Part shown: positions 29,698 to 38,320 of the stretch, one piece after another
How the letters are laid out: the number at the start of each line of letters is the position of its first letter
How positions within the stretch are numbered: position 1 is the first letter of the stretch
Assembly (NCBI RefSeq): GCF_014352855.1
Contig: NZ_CP060697.1
Location: 806,001-870,000 of the forward strand
Direction: 5' to 3'
Source of the DNA: Sphingomonas sabuli
GTDB lineage: Bacteria > Pseudomonadota > Alphaproteobacteria > Sphingomonadales > Sphingomonadaceae
Length of the DNA: 64,000 bases
Position numbers and translations under genes: made by a program
Notes under the pieces: model-generated
Database searches by the model: none
What the model saw: the letters and a program-made list of their open reading frames with translations, nothing else
Told to the model about the DNA's origin: nothing

Positions 29698-29766
29698 ATC
29701 TTCCCTCTTACATGCCCCAGTCCCGTAATTGCTCGGAAGCAGCCGGGACGAACGTTTCGCAAGGGG

Positions 29767-29794
29767 ATATAGGTGGCGTTAAACCGGCTACAAG
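29767..29794 (-). promoter_or_regulatory. Candidate RpoH (sigma-32) promoter of dnaK-dnaJ
   Basis: On the minus strand, CTTGTAG (29794-29788) and CCTATAT (29773-29767) are separated by 14 nt. This resembles the heat-shock consensus CTTGAAA-N11-16-CCCATNT and is placed correctly for a 5' leader of about 60 nt before dnaK. No CIRCE inverted repeat is seen. Confidence 0.5.
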
Positions 29795-29810
29795 GCGTTG
29801 CTGGACCGCC

Positions 29811-30551
29811 TTAGTACATCGCCATCCCGCCGTTCACGTGCAGCGTCTGGCCGGTCATGTAGCCGGCTTCGCGGCTGGCCAGGTAGACGCAGGCCGCGCC
29901 GATATCGTCGCCGCTGCCCATCTGGCCCATCGGGATGCGCGCCAATATGCCATCGCGCTGCTGGTCGTTCAGCGCATCGGTCATGGCCGAGGTCATGAAG
30001 CCCGGCGCGATGCAATTGGCGGTAACGCCGCGGCTGGCCAGTTCCTGCGCCACCGACTTGGTCAGGCCGATCAGCCCGGCCTTGGACGCGACGTAATTGG
30101 CCTGCCCCGGATTGCCGGTCACGCCGACCACCGACGTCACCGAGATGATGCGCCCGAAGCGCGCCTTCATCATCGGCTTGGCCGCCGCGCGGATCAGCCG
30201 GAACGCGGCCTCGAGGTTGATGCTGATGACCTCCGCGAACTCCTCGTCCTTCATCCGCATCAGCAGATTGTCGCGGGTGACCCCGGCGTTGTTGACGAGG
30301 ATGTCGAGCTTGCCCAGCGCTTCCACCGCCTGCGGCACCAGCTGGTCGACCGCGGCGCCGTCCGACAGGTTGCATGGCAGCGCGACATGATCGCCGCCAA
30401 GCTCACCCTTGAACGCGTCGAGCTTCCCCGCGTTGCTGCCCGACAGCGCCAGCCGCGCGCCCTGCGCCGACAAGGCCCTGGCGATCGCGCTGCCGAGCCC
30501 GCCGGACGCACCGGTCACCAACGCGGTCATCCCGCTCAAATCGAACATCAT
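29811..30551 (-). CDS. fabG: 3-oxoacyl-ACP reductase FabG
   Basis: 246-residue short-chain dehydrogenase: NADPH-binding 'TGASGGLGSAIA' at the N-terminus, 'NNAGVTRDNLLMRM', catalytic Ser in 'SVTSVVGVTGNPGQ' and Tyr/Lys in 'YVASKAG'. It reduces 3-oxoacyl-ACP in fatty acid elongation. Its ATG overlaps the fabD stop as ATGA, so the two are translated as a unit. A second ATG follows immediately. Confidence 0.96.
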   Translation of the reverse strand: MMFDLSGMTALVTGASGGLGSAIARALSAQGARLALSGSNAGKLDAFKGELGGDHVALPCNLSDGAAVDQLVPQAVEALGKLDILVNNAGVTRDNLLMRMKDEEFAEVISINLEAAFRLIRAAAKPMMKARFGRIISVTSVVGVTGNPGQANYVASKAGLIGLTKSVAQELASRGVTANCIAPGFMTSAMTDALNDQQRDGILARIPMGQMGSGDDIGAACVYLASREAGYMTGQTLHVNGGMAMY

Positions 30552-31486
30552 GCAATCTCCTTCGCGAGCGCTTCCACGTCTTTGATCGTGACCACGCTCG
30601 TCACCTTCACGTCCGGCACGATGCGCGTGACCATCGGCCCCAGCACCTTGCCGCCCAATTCGACGAATTCCGTCACGCCCGCCTCGGCCATGTTGGCCAC
30701 GCTCTCGCGCCAGCGGACCATGCCGGTGACCTGCTCGACCAGGTAATTGCGGATGCGGTCGGGGTCGCTTTCAGCCTGCGCGGTGACATTGGCGTACAGC
30801 GGCACCGCCGGCTCCTCGACCAGTTCGTAGCTGAGCGCGTCGCGCATCGCCTCGGCGGCCGGTTGCATCAGCGGACAATGGAACGGTGCCGATACCGGCA
30901 ACAGCAACGCGCGCTTGGCGCCCATTTCCTTGGCCAGTCCCACCGCGCGGTCGATCGCCGCCTTGGCTCCGCTGATCACCACTTGCGTCGGGTCGTTGTC
31001 GTTGGCGACCGTGCATACTTCGCCCTGTGCGGCCGCTTCGGCGATCCGTCGCGCCGTCGCCAGGTCCGCGCCAAGCAGCGCGGCCATCGCGCCCTCGCCA
31101 ACCGGCACTGCCGCCTGCATCGCCTGCCCGCGCAGCTTGAGCAGCTTGGCGGTGGTTGCAAGGTCGAACGATCCCGCAGCGCACAAGGCGGAATATTCGC
31201 CCAGGCTGTGCCCGGCGACGAAGTCCGCCGCCTTGGCCAGGTCGACGCCGCCTTCGCGGGTCAGTGCGCGGAACACGGCGATGGCATGGGCCATGATCGC
31301 CGGCTGCGCATTTTCGGTCAGCTTCAGCTCGTCGTTCGGGCCGTCCTTCATCAGCCGGAACAGGTTCTGGCCAAGCGCTTCGTCGACTTCGCCGAAGACG
31401 TCGCGGGCGGCGCCGCTGGCCTCGGCCAGCGCCGCGCCCATGCCGACCGACTGGCTGCCCTGCCCCGGGAAAAGAAATGCGCGCAT
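30548..31486 (-). CDS. fabD: Malonyl-CoA:ACP transacylase FabD
   Basis: 312 residues. The N-terminus 'AFLFPGQGSQSVGMG' and the nucleophile motif 'AGHSLGEYSAL' (Ser near 93) are diagnostic; the catalytic histidine is in 'VSAPFHCPLM' near 206. It loads malonyl groups onto acyl carrier protein for fatty acid synthesis. First gene of a fabD-fabG pair and divergent from the amino acid permease, with 80 bp between starts. Confidence 0.96.
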   Translation of the reverse strand: MRAFLFPGQGSQSVGMGAALAEASGAARDVFGEVDEALGQNLFRLMKDGPNDELKLTENAQPAIMAHAIAVFRALTREGGVDLAKAADFVAGHSLGEYSALCAAGSFDLATTAKLLKLRGQAMQAAVPVGEGAMAALLGADLATARRIAEAAAQGEVCTVANDNDPTQVVISGAKAAIDRAVGLAKEMGAKRALLLPVSAPFHCPLMQPAAEAMRDALSYELVEEPAVPLYANVTAQAESDPDRIRNYLVEQVTGMVRWRESVANMAEAGVTEFVELGGKVLGPMVTRIVPDVKVTSVVTIKDVEALAKEIA

Positions 31487-31566
31487 GAAGTCCCCTGTTC
31501 GTATAGCGTGGCGCGGGGACTAGGCCGCGGGGGACCGCCTTGCCAAGCCTCAATGGGGGGAATTGC

Positions 31567-32925
31567 ATGTCCGACACGCCGCCTGCGCACGCACACCAGC
31601 CGACTGACACCCCGCCGCGCCGCGGGCTCGGACCGTGGATGAGCATGGCGATGGTCGTCGGCACCCTGATCGGATCGGGCATCTTCCTGATGCCCGCCGT
31701 GCTCGCGCCCTACGGTCCCAACATCCCGTTCGCGTGGATGATCTCGATCGGCGGCACCTTCTGCATCGCTTACTGCCTGGCGCAACTGGCCCGGCGCATC
31801 CCCGGCGGCCCGGTCGCCTACATGACCAGCGCCTTCGGCGAATTCCCCGCCTATTTCGCCGTGTGGAGCTACATCATCACCATCTGGGCGGGCATCGCTG
31901 CCGTCGCACTCGCGATGGCCGGCGCCTTGTCCTACGTCTTTCCCGCGACCGGCACGTCGGGCGGTATCTTTGTCCTGTCGGCCGGGTCGGTGCTGCTGCT
32001 TGCCGCGCTCAACCTGATCGGCGTGCGCACCGCCGGGCGGGTGCAGGTCATCGCGACTCTGATCAAGATCATCCCGCTGGCGCTGGTCATCCTGTTCGTC
32101 GCCGGCAATGTCGGGACGGGCGAGCCGCTGCAGCCGCTGGCCGCGACCCCGATCACCGGCGCAGGTATCATCGGCGCCGCGTCCCTGACCCTGTTCTCGC
32201 TGACCGGTTTCGAAGTCGGCGCGATCACCGCGCCGGTCACCGAAAATGCTGAGCGCAACATTCCGCGCGCGCAGATCTGGGGCGTGGCCTTCACCGGCCT
32301 GCTCTACCTCGCCGCGACGATGGCGGTGCTTTGGGTCCTGCCCAGCGAAGTGGTCGCGCAAAGCAAGGCGCCGTTCGCCGATGCCATCACCCCGGTACTG
32401 GGACCGATCGCCGGCGTGCTGGTGGCGATCATCGTCGCGATCAGCGCGTTCGGCGCCAACAATGCGCTGATGCTCGGCGGCGCGGAAATCCTCCATTCCA
32501 TCGCCAAGCAGGGCGACCTGCCCCCGGCTTTCGCGCGCTTGCGTCCTAACGGTGTTCCGGCGGCCGCGATCATCGCCTCGACGGTCGTGTCCATCACCCT
32601 GCTGGCGGTCAGCAGCGCGCCCAGCTTCGTCGAAATCTACGCCTTCGTGTCGCTGGTCTCGGCGATCGGCGCGCTCCTGCTCTACGCGCTCTGTTCTGCA
32701 GCGGCGATCAAGCTCAAGCGCACCGGCGGCGGGCTCGGCACGATGCTTGCCGTCATCGCCATCGTCTATGCGATCGCGATGTTCTTCGGCGCCGGGTGGA
32801 AAGCGACCAGCTGGGGCATCGCCCTGGCGCTGACCGGCATCCCCATTCGCTGGATCAGCCGGCGGCTGTGGCCCATCCCGCCGGCGGCGGACGGTCGAGC
32901 CGCGCCTGCGGAACCAGCTGCCTGA
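31567..32925 (+). CDS. APC-family amino acid permease
   Basis: 452 residues with about twelve membrane helices. The first helix contains 'MVVGTLIGSGIFLMPAVL', the glycine-broken substrate-binding motif of the APC superfamily, and a later segment reads 'SLTLFSLTGFEVGAITAPVTENAERNIPRA'-like text typical of amino-acid antiporters and permeases. The cargo cannot be told from sequence. The ATG at 31567 follows GGGGGGAAT. The last 71 bp overlap the 3' end of the convergent Rieske oxygenase gene. Confidence 0.88.
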   Translation: MSDTPPAHAHQPTDTPPRRGLGPWMSMAMVVGTLIGSGIFLMPAVLAPYGPNIPFAWMISIGGTFCIAYCLAQLARRIPGGPVAYMTSAFGEFPAYFAVWSYIITIWAGIAAVALAMAGALSYVFPATGTSGGIFVLSAGSVLLLAALNLIGVRTAGRVQVIATLIKIIPLALVILFVAGNVGTGEPLQPLAATPITGAGIIGAASLTLFSLTGFEVGAITAPVTENAERNIPRAQIWGVAFTGLLYLAATMAVLWVLPSEVVAQSKAPFADAITPVLGPIAGVLVAIIVAISAFGANNALMLGGAEILHSIAKQGDLPPAFARLRPNGVPAAAIIASTVVSITLLAVSSAPSFVEIYAFVSLVSAIGALLLYALCSAAAIKLKRTGGGLGTMLAVIAIVYAIAMFFGAGWKATSWGIALALTGIPIRWISRRLWPIPPAADGRAAPAEPAA

Positions 32926-34027
32926 GCTTTCGCGCAAAGCTGCGCAGGCACACTTCGCTGGTACCCAGCGGTCCCGCTTCATAATTGGCCGATTGCATGC
33001 CGTCCTGCACGCGCTGGATCAGTTCGGTATCCTCGGCATTCACGCGGCGGTTGATGCGCCAGTTCAAGAACCGCGCCGCGCGCATTTCGCGGCGGTCGTC
33101 GGGCAGCGCATAGCTGATCTCGCGGATCACCGTTTCCGTCGCGCTGACCGGCAGGAACTGCATGAAATCGACCTGGTCGGGATAGATGTCGAAAGCGACG
33201 TTGGGGAACAGCTTGTAATAAAGCCACTTGCGCCGGTGACTGGCCGGCAGGTGCACCGCGTCGGGCAGCATTGCCTGATAGGCGCGTTCCGACGGATTGG
33301 CCGACGGCGTTTCAACCAATTCGCCTTCCATCCGGTCGACCCATTCCTGCGCCTCGATCCGGTAATTGCGGCCGAACAGGCGGGTCAGCCCGGGATGGCC
33401 GACCGGAATGTGCAGGTGGTCTGAATAATTGTCGGCGATGGTTTTCCAGTTGAGCGGCCGGGGGCGCAGTGTCACCCGGCCCATCACGCGCAGTTCCTCG
33501 AACCGGTACGGCGCGACCTCGTCCTCATATGGCGCCATCATTGTCGCGACCGTCGGCGCGCCCGGCTCGATCGTCACGAACAGGAAACCGCGCCAGCTTT
33601 CCAGCGCCACCGGCTTCAGCCCCAGCCGGTCGGTTTCCAGCCCCGGATATTCATGCCGATGCGGCACGCCGACCAGCCGCCCGTCGCGCGCATAGCTCCA
33701 CGCATGATAGGGACAGGTCAGCACCCGCGCGCAGCCGCCGGTTCCGTCGACCAGCCGCGATCCGCGGTGGCGGCAAACGTTGGCAAAGGCGCGCACCCTG
33801 CCGTCGTCGCCGCGGATGACGATGATGCTTTCGCCCAGATAGTCGATGCTGCGCCACTCGCCCGGCGCGGCAATCTCGCTTTCGTGGCACACCACCTGCG
33901 GCGCGGCGCGCAGGAACGCCGCCTGCTCCGCGACGAAAAACTCGGGATCGTGATACAGCCAGCCGGGTAGGCTCATGCCGTCCAGCGGGTCGGGCCGGTC
34001 CACGACCGATCGAAGCAAGGTAGCCAT
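32855..34027 (-). CDS. Rieske-type aromatic ring-hydroxylating oxygenase, alpha subunit
   Basis: 390 residues. The Rieske 2Fe-2S ligands are Cys85, His87, Cys105 and His108 ('CRHRGS' ... 'CPYHAW'). The C-terminal SRPBCC-type catalytic domain has mononuclear iron ligands His206 and His211 in 'NYSDHLHIPVGHPG'. Members hydroxylate aromatic rings or demethylate quaternary amines; the substrate is not predictable. No reductase, ferredoxin or beta subunit is adjacent, so electrons must come from elsewhere. The 3' end runs 71 bp into the convergent permease gene. Confidence 0.9.
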   Translation of the reverse strand: MATLLRSVVDRPDPLDGMSLPGWLYHDPEFFVAEQAAFLRAAPQVVCHESEIAAPGEWRSIDYLGESIIVIRGDDGRVRAFANVCRHRGSRLVDGTGGCARVLTCPYHAWSYARDGRLVGVPHRHEYPGLETDRLGLKPVALESWRGFLFVTIEPGAPTVATMMAPYEDEVAPYRFEELRVMGRVTLRPRPLNWKTIADNYSDHLHIPVGHPGLTRLFGRNYRIEAQEWVDRMEGELVETPSANPSERAYQAMLPDAVHLPASHRRKWLYYKLFPNVAFDIYPDQVDFMQFLPVSATETVIREISYALPDDRREMRAARFLNWRINRRVNAEDTELIQRVQDGMQSANYEAGPLGTSEVCLRSFARKLRQLVPQARLDRPPPAGWATAAG

Positions 34028-34107
34028 GGCGGCAAATTAGCGCAGTCGCGCGCCGCCAGCCACCTCATTCATCACGCGCTCACCCGTGCCGCGCGAAATC
34101 CGCCCGG

Positions 34108-35379
34108 ATGCACAGAGCGACCAGATATGCGGCGCTGGCCGCGCTTGCCGCGTCGGCGTGCGGGGCCGCCGCGCAAACCGTGCCGCGCGGCGCGACCATC
34201 GGGCCAGGCGGCTTCGCGACCATCCTCGACGCGCCGCCCGCGCCGGTCGTGCCGGCCGCCGCCGACGCGCCCGCCCCCGCGACCCCCGACCAGCGCGCGG
34301 CGGAGGACCGGTTTCGCCGCGCCGGCGAGTTCCAGAACCGGGTGATGGAAGAAGCGCAGGCCCTGCACCGCACGCTCGACCGGCGCGAAAAAGGCAATTT
34401 CGTCGATCTTTATTTCGAGAACGAGGGCGATCCCCACGTCGTCTTTCGGTTCCTGCGCGATCCGGAAAGGACGCTCGCCAGACATACGTCCAACCCCGAC
34501 TTCCGCGCCGCCCGCGCGCAATATGCAGAAAGCGAATTGCGCGCCGTGCTCGACGCCATGATGACCGCCTTCGCTGCCGACCGGGTGATTGAAGGCGGCG
34601 GCACCGGCAACAAGGAAAACCGGGTCGTCCTTGACCTGCTGGTGCGCGAAGCCGAGTTCCGCGACCTTGCCGCGCGCAAGGGGATCGCCATCCCCGACAG
34701 CGTCGTCCTGCGGTCCCGTTTCGAAGGCACGACCGCCGCCGCCGCCAACTGGCCCCTGCCCGCTTACCTCGCCCAGCTGGTTCGCGCCTTTCCGCGCAGC
34801 GACCGCCCCGTCGGGATCGTGCATGCGATCGACAGCCGGGTCCGGATCGCGCTGGTCGACGGCTGCTTCCGCTCGCCCGATCATGGCAACGCGCTGGTCC
34901 AGTTGCCGATGGGTGCCAGCCTATTCATCGACCGCGACGGCTATCTTGCGTTCGGCAGCGCCGAAGTCCCCGGCGCGCGCGTCGGCGAGGCCGTCGTTTC
35001 GCCCGGCTCGGTCGCCGACGTCACCGCGCCGGAACTTGCAGGACCGATCAACGCAGCGTGCGGCCCCGGCCGGATCATCGCCGTCAACGCGCTGCGGAGC
35101 GCCGCGGCCGATGGGGTCCGGCAACGCCTGACGACCAACGCCAACGCGCTGCGCGAGCTAAAAGAGAGCTATGGCCTTACCCACGCCCAGGCGGTCCGCG
35201 CGCTGGAATCCTGCAAGGCCGCGGCAGGCGCCGGCACCTGCCTGCCATCTCCGCCCCCGCCAGTCGCGCGCGAGGAAGATTGCCCGCCCGGTACCAGCCT
35301 CAGCTTCGGCCTGTGCCGCACGCCCGAGGGCTATATCCGCCCCTTGCCCCGCTGGCTGGAGCCTTTTGCCGGCCGCTGA
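34108..35379 (+). CDS. Hypothetical secreted protein
   Basis: 423 residues. A Sec signal peptide (cleavage probably after 'CGAAAQ') is followed by a Pro/Ala-rich linker (about 35-60) and a mostly helical body with no recognised domain. The C-terminal part contains four cysteines ('ALESCKAAAGAGTCLP', 'EDCPPGTSLSFGLC') that could form disulfides. I do not recognise the family. It lies between the divergent Rieske gene and the ribosomal operon and has no obvious partner. Confidence 0.7.
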   Translation: MHRATRYAALAALAASACGAAAQTVPRGATIGPGGFATILDAPPAPVVPAAADAPAPATPDQRAAEDRFRRAGEFQNRVMEEAQALHRTLDRREKGNFVDLYFENEGDPHVVFRFLRDPERTLARHTSNPDFRAARAQYAESELRAVLDAMMTAFAADRVIEGGGTGNKENRVVLDLLVREAEFRDLAARKGIAIPDSVVLRSRFEGTTAAAANWPLPAYLAQLVRAFPRSDRPVGIVHAIDSRVRIALVDGCFRSPDHGNALVQLPMGASLFIDRDGYLAFGSAEVPGARVGEAVVSPGSVADVTAPELAGPINAACGPGRIIAVNALRSAAADGVRQRLTTNANALRELKESYGLTHAQAVRALESCKAAAGAGTCLPSPPPPVAREEDCPPGTSLSFGLCRTPEGYIRPLPRWLEPFAGR

Positions 35380-35532
35380 CCCGCGCCCGGCTTGCCTTTC
35401 GGGCCATATTTCGTCATAGGCGCCGGCGATGGGGTGCAGGCTTCGCTTGTGCCCCAGTTGCATTTTTGAACGACAGCCGGAGGGGCGTCGCATTGGGCGG
35501 CGTCAGCGATCGGCCAACATAGAGATAAAAGC

Positions 35533-35934
35533 ATGCCGCTTTACGAGCATGTTTTCCTCGCGCGTCAGGACCTAGCCCAGGCCCAGGTGGACACGCTCGC
35601 GGAAAACGCCACCAAGATTCTCACCGAAAATGGCGGAAAGGTCGTCAAGACCGAGACCTGGGGCCTCAAGTCCCTGGCCTACAAGATCGCCAAGAACCGC
35701 AAGGCGCATTTCGTGATGCTCGACGTCGACGCCCCGGCGCCGGCGATCGCCGAGCTCGAGCGCCAGACCAACATCAACGAAGACGTCATCCGCTTCATGA
35801 CGATCCGCGTGGACGAGCATGAAAACGGCCCGTCGGCGATGATGAAGCGCGGCGACCGCGACCGCGATCGCGATCGCGATCGTGACCGCGGCCCCCGTGG
35901 CGGCGGACGTGGACGCGACGAGGACGGAGAATAA
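35533..35934 (+). CDS. rpsF: 30S ribosomal protein S6
   Basis: 133 residues. The core (1-95) has '[19 protein letters not shown]' and '[17 protein letters not shown]' of bS6. The tail after residue 105 is an Arg/Asp/Gly tract encoded by imperfect CGCGAT repeats. S6 pairs with S18 on the 30S platform. Head of the rpsF-rpsR-rplI operon. The 153-bp leader may contain an S6:S18 autoregulatory element. Confidence 0.96.
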   Translation: MPLYEHVFLARQDLAQAQVDTLAENATKILTENGGKVVKTETWGLKSLAYKIAKNRKAHFVMLDVDAPAPAIAELERQTNINEDVIRFMTIRVDEHENGPSAMMKRGDRDRDRDRDRDRGPRGGGRGRDEDGE

Positions 35935-35937
35935 ATC

Positions 35938-36162
35938 ATGGCCCGAGCATTTTTCCGCCGCCGCAAGTCCTGCCCCTTTTCCGGCAAGGACGCCCCGCGC
36001 ATCGATTACAAGGACGTCCGCCTGCTCCAGGGGTTCATCTCCGAGCGTGGCAAGATCGTCCCCAGCCGCATCACCGCGGTGTCCTCCAAGAAGCAGCGCG
36101 AGCTGGCCAAGGCGATCAAGCGCGCCCGCCACATCGGCCTGCTTCCCTACATCGTTAAGTAA
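35938..36162 (+). CDS. rpsR: 30S ribosomal protein S18
   Basis: 74 residues, full length, with '[20 protein letters not shown]' and '[20 protein letters not shown]', the conserved bS18 core. The N-terminal Cys of 'RRRKSCPF' is one remaining putative zinc ligand, fewer than in zinc-type S18. It starts three bases after the rpsF stop. Confidence 0.97.
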   Translation: MARAFFRRRKSCPFSGKDAPRIDYKDVRLLQGFISERGKIVPSRITAVSSKKQRELAKAIKRARHIGLLPYIVK

Positions 36163-36174
36163 GGAGCACAGACC

Positions 36175-36897
36175 ATGGACGTGATCCTGCTTGAACGGGT
36201 CGAGAAGCTCGGCGGCATCGGCGATGTCGTCACCGTCAAGAACGGCTTCGCCCGCAACTACCTGCTGCCGAACAAGAAGGCCCTGCGCGCCAACGAGGCG
36301 AACAAGAAGGTCTTCGAAGCCAACCGCGCGAAGATCGAGTCCGACAACGCCGAAAAGCGCACCGAGGCCGAGAAGGACGCCAAGTCCGTCGACGGCAAGA
36401 CGGTGCAGCTAATCCGCCAGGCGTCGAACACCGGTCAGCTGTACGGTTCGGTTTCGGCCCGCGACATCGTCGAGGCGCTGGACGGCGAAGGCGCCAAGGT
36501 GACCAAGAGCCAGATCAACCTCGCGCGTCCGATCAAGGCGATCGGCATGCACGACGTGAAGGTCGCGCTGCATCCGGAAGTGTCGGTGACGGTGCACGTC
36601 AACGTCGCCCGCTCGCCGGAAGAAGCCGAACTGCAGGCGCAGGGCATCGACGTCATCGCCCAGATGTTCGAGGAACAGGCCGCGCCGCTGGCCGCCGAGA
36701 CCATCCAGGCCGAAAACGACGCCGAGGCCGCTGAAGCCGCCGAAGCCGAAGCCGCCAAGGCCAAGGCCGCCCGCGACGCCGAAAAGGCCGCTGCGGACGC
36801 CGCCGCCGAAGCGGAAGCGGAGGCCGAGCCGGCCGAGGAAACCGCCGACGACGCGGCCGCCACGGACGACAGCGCGGACGACGCCGAAGACAAGTAA
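36175..36897 (+). CDS. rplI: 50S ribosomal protein L9 with long acidic tail
   Basis: 240 residues, against about 150 in most bacteria. The N-terminal domain (1-50, '[14 protein letters not shown]'), the connecting helix and the C-terminal domain (to about 150) are normal. Residues 165-240 are an extra Ala/Glu/Asp-rich low-complexity tail. L9 sits at the base of the L1 stalk and helps keep frame. The tail is probably disordered and its role is unknown. A strong terminator follows. Confidence 0.95.
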   Translation: MDVILLERVEKLGGIGDVVTVKNGFARNYLLPNKKALRANEANKKVFEANRAKIESDNAEKRTEAEKDAKSVDGKTVQLIRQASNTGQLYGSVSARDIVEALDGEGAKVTKSQINLARPIKAIGMHDVKVALHPEVSVTVHVNVARSPEEAELQAQGIDVIAQMFEEQAAPLAAETIQAENDAEAAEAAEAEAAKAKAARDAEKAAADAAAEAEAEAEPAEETADDAAATDDSADDAEDK

Positions 36898-36920
36898 GCG
36901 TTTCACGACGCGACGCGAGA

Positions 36921-36958
36921 GGGGCTGCCGGTCATCCGACCGGCGGCCCTTTTTCTTT
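36921..36958 (+). terminator. Rho-independent terminator after rplI
   Basis: Stem GCCGGTC (36927-36933) with GACCGGC (36938-36944), a 4-nt loop, extended by outer GGGC/GCCC pairing, then TTTTTCTTT. It ends the rpsF-rpsR-rplI transcript. Confidence 0.85.
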
Positions 36959-37082
36959 CCGTTCGTCGCAAAATCTTCGTTCGCGCTTCGGTTCGTCGAT
37001 TTCCTCTCCCCGCCGCCGGAACGCTGCCAAGCGCGCTGGTGTTGAGCCGATTGACGCGGGGCGAGTTTAGGAGACGGGAAAA

Positions 37083-37544
37083 ATGTCCGACATCAACAAC
37101 CAGAACGAAGAGCAATCGCAGGGCCAGAACAGCCAGTTCGGCAAGGACCAGCAGCAGTCCGCGACGGGCCAGCAGAACCAGCAGCCGGAAACCGGCCAGC
37201 AGGGTCAGTCCGGGCAGCAGGGCGAGACCAGCGAATGGACGCCCAAGACGGACACCCAGTCGGGCGAACAGTCCGAAACCGGCCAGCAGGGCGACACTGC
37301 CTTGTCGCAGCGTACGGATGAGCAGGGTTCGACCGGCACCGACCAGTCGTCCACCGACGCCCAGTCCGGCGAAGGCTTTGTCGGCTCGAAGGGCGAGGAA
37401 TCCGGCGAGTACCTCCAGGACTCGACCCAGCACGCCGGCTTCTCGCGCACCGACGAGACCGCCCAGGACGGCTCGGGCCCGGAAGGCTCCAGCGAACGTA
37501 CTGCCAATAAGGAAAGCGATATCGAAGGCAGCAGCAACAGCTAA
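37083..37544 (+). CDS. Disordered Gln/Ser/Gly/Glu-rich small protein
   Basis: 153 residues composed almost entirely of Gln, Ser, Gly, Glu, Thr and Asp, with hardly any hydrophobic residue and repeated Q-rich words such as 'QQGQSGQQGETSEW' and 'TGQQGD'. There is no signal peptide or cysteine. It is predicted to be fully disordered and very soluble, as in hydrophilin or stress-protection proteins; that function is inference. It is monocistronic: a terminator precedes it by about 125 bp and a strong one follows. GGAGACGGGAAAA precedes the ATG. Confidence 0.75.
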   Translation: MSDINNQNEEQSQGQNSQFGKDQQQSATGQQNQQPETGQQGQSGQQGETSEWTPKTDTQSGEQSETGQQGDTALSQRTDEQGSTGTDQSSTDAQSGEGFVGSKGEESGEYLQDSTQHAGFSRTDETAQDGSGPEGSSERTANKESDIEGSSNS

Positions 37545-37561
37545 GCCGTCGACGCTTTTCC

Positions 37562-37604
37562 GGCGCCGCGTCCCCTTTACCCCGGGACGCGGCGCCCTTT
37601 TTTT
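37562..37604 (+). terminator. Strong rho-independent terminator
   Basis: A 13-bp perfect stem (GGCGCCGCGTCCC at 37562-37574, complement at 37584-37596), 9-nt loop, then CTTTTTTT. The T-run touches the stop codon of the convergent glutathione transferase gene at 37603. It serves the disordered-protein gene on the plus strand. Confidence 0.9.
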
Positions 37605-38256
37605 ATGCGCCGCGCACCCGCGTCAGGAACGCCGCTTCCTTTTCGTACCACGGACGGAAACTCGGCCGGTCGAGGATGCGGTCGGCAAAGGCCATGGTCT
37701 TGCCCCACCGCTGCCGATCGGGATCGATCCCCAGGTGGCGCAAATTCGCGAACGGGCTCGCCACGGCGATATCGGCGAGGGTGAGGCTGTCGCCGACCAG
37801 GAAGCCGTCAGCCTCTGGCGCCACGCTCTCGATATAATCCAGCACCCGCGGCAGCTCGTCGCGCTCGGCCGCATCGGCAACCGCCGAATCGCCGTCGCGC
37901 TTCATGAACATCGGCGCGACGATGCGGTTGAAGAACATCTTCGCCCCGCAGGCCGCGAAGATGGTGTCGGCGAATTCGTCGAACCAGATGCACCTGCCGC
38001 GCAACTCCGGGTCGTCCGGGATCAGCGGCGGGTCGGGGTGCTTGGCCTCGAGATAGTGGATGATCGCGCTGCTGTCGGACAGGTGGAACTCGCCGTCGGT
38101 GAAGGCCGGGATCTTGCCGAACGGGCTCGCCTTGCGGAAATCCGGATCGGGATCGCCCAGGCCGATCGGTTTCACGTCCAGTGCGACGCCCTTCTCGCCC
38201 GCAAACGCAATCACCTTGCGCACGAACGGCGACATCGAAGAGCCGAACAATATCAC
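37603..38256 (-). CDS. Glutathione S-transferase family protein
   Basis: 217 residues: thioredoxin-like N-terminal domain (1-80, 'LFGSSMSPFVRKVIAFAGEK', and the glutathione-contact 'SDSSAIIHYLEAKHP') and an all-helical C-terminal domain with 'DSLTLADIAVASPFANL', the N-capping motif of GSTs. The likely catalytic residue is Ser in 'SSMSPF'. The GTG start at 38256 has GGAGG nine bases upstream; the open frame further upstream is not GST-like. Substrate unknown. Confidence 0.88.
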   Translation of the reverse strand: MILFGSSMSPFVRKVIAFAGEKGVALDVKPIGLGDPDPDFRKASPFGKIPAFTDGEFHLSDSSAIIHYLEAKHPDPPLIPDDPELRGRCIWFDEFADTIFAACGAKMFFNRIVAPMFMKRDGDSAVADAAERDELPRVLDYIESVAPEADGFLVGDSLTLADIAVASPFANLRHLGIDPDRQRWGKTMAFADRILDRPSFRPWYEKEAAFLTRVRGA

Positions 38257-38320
38257 GCTGAAATGCCTCCATCCCGTCTGAGGAAGCGTATCTGCGCCCA
38301 TGCCCACGGCGGCACAAGCA

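Noticed and set aside
37603..38307. Longer glutathione transferase start at 38307
   Set aside because: The extra 17 residues are not GST-like and the GTG at 38256 has a strong GGAGG at proper spacing.
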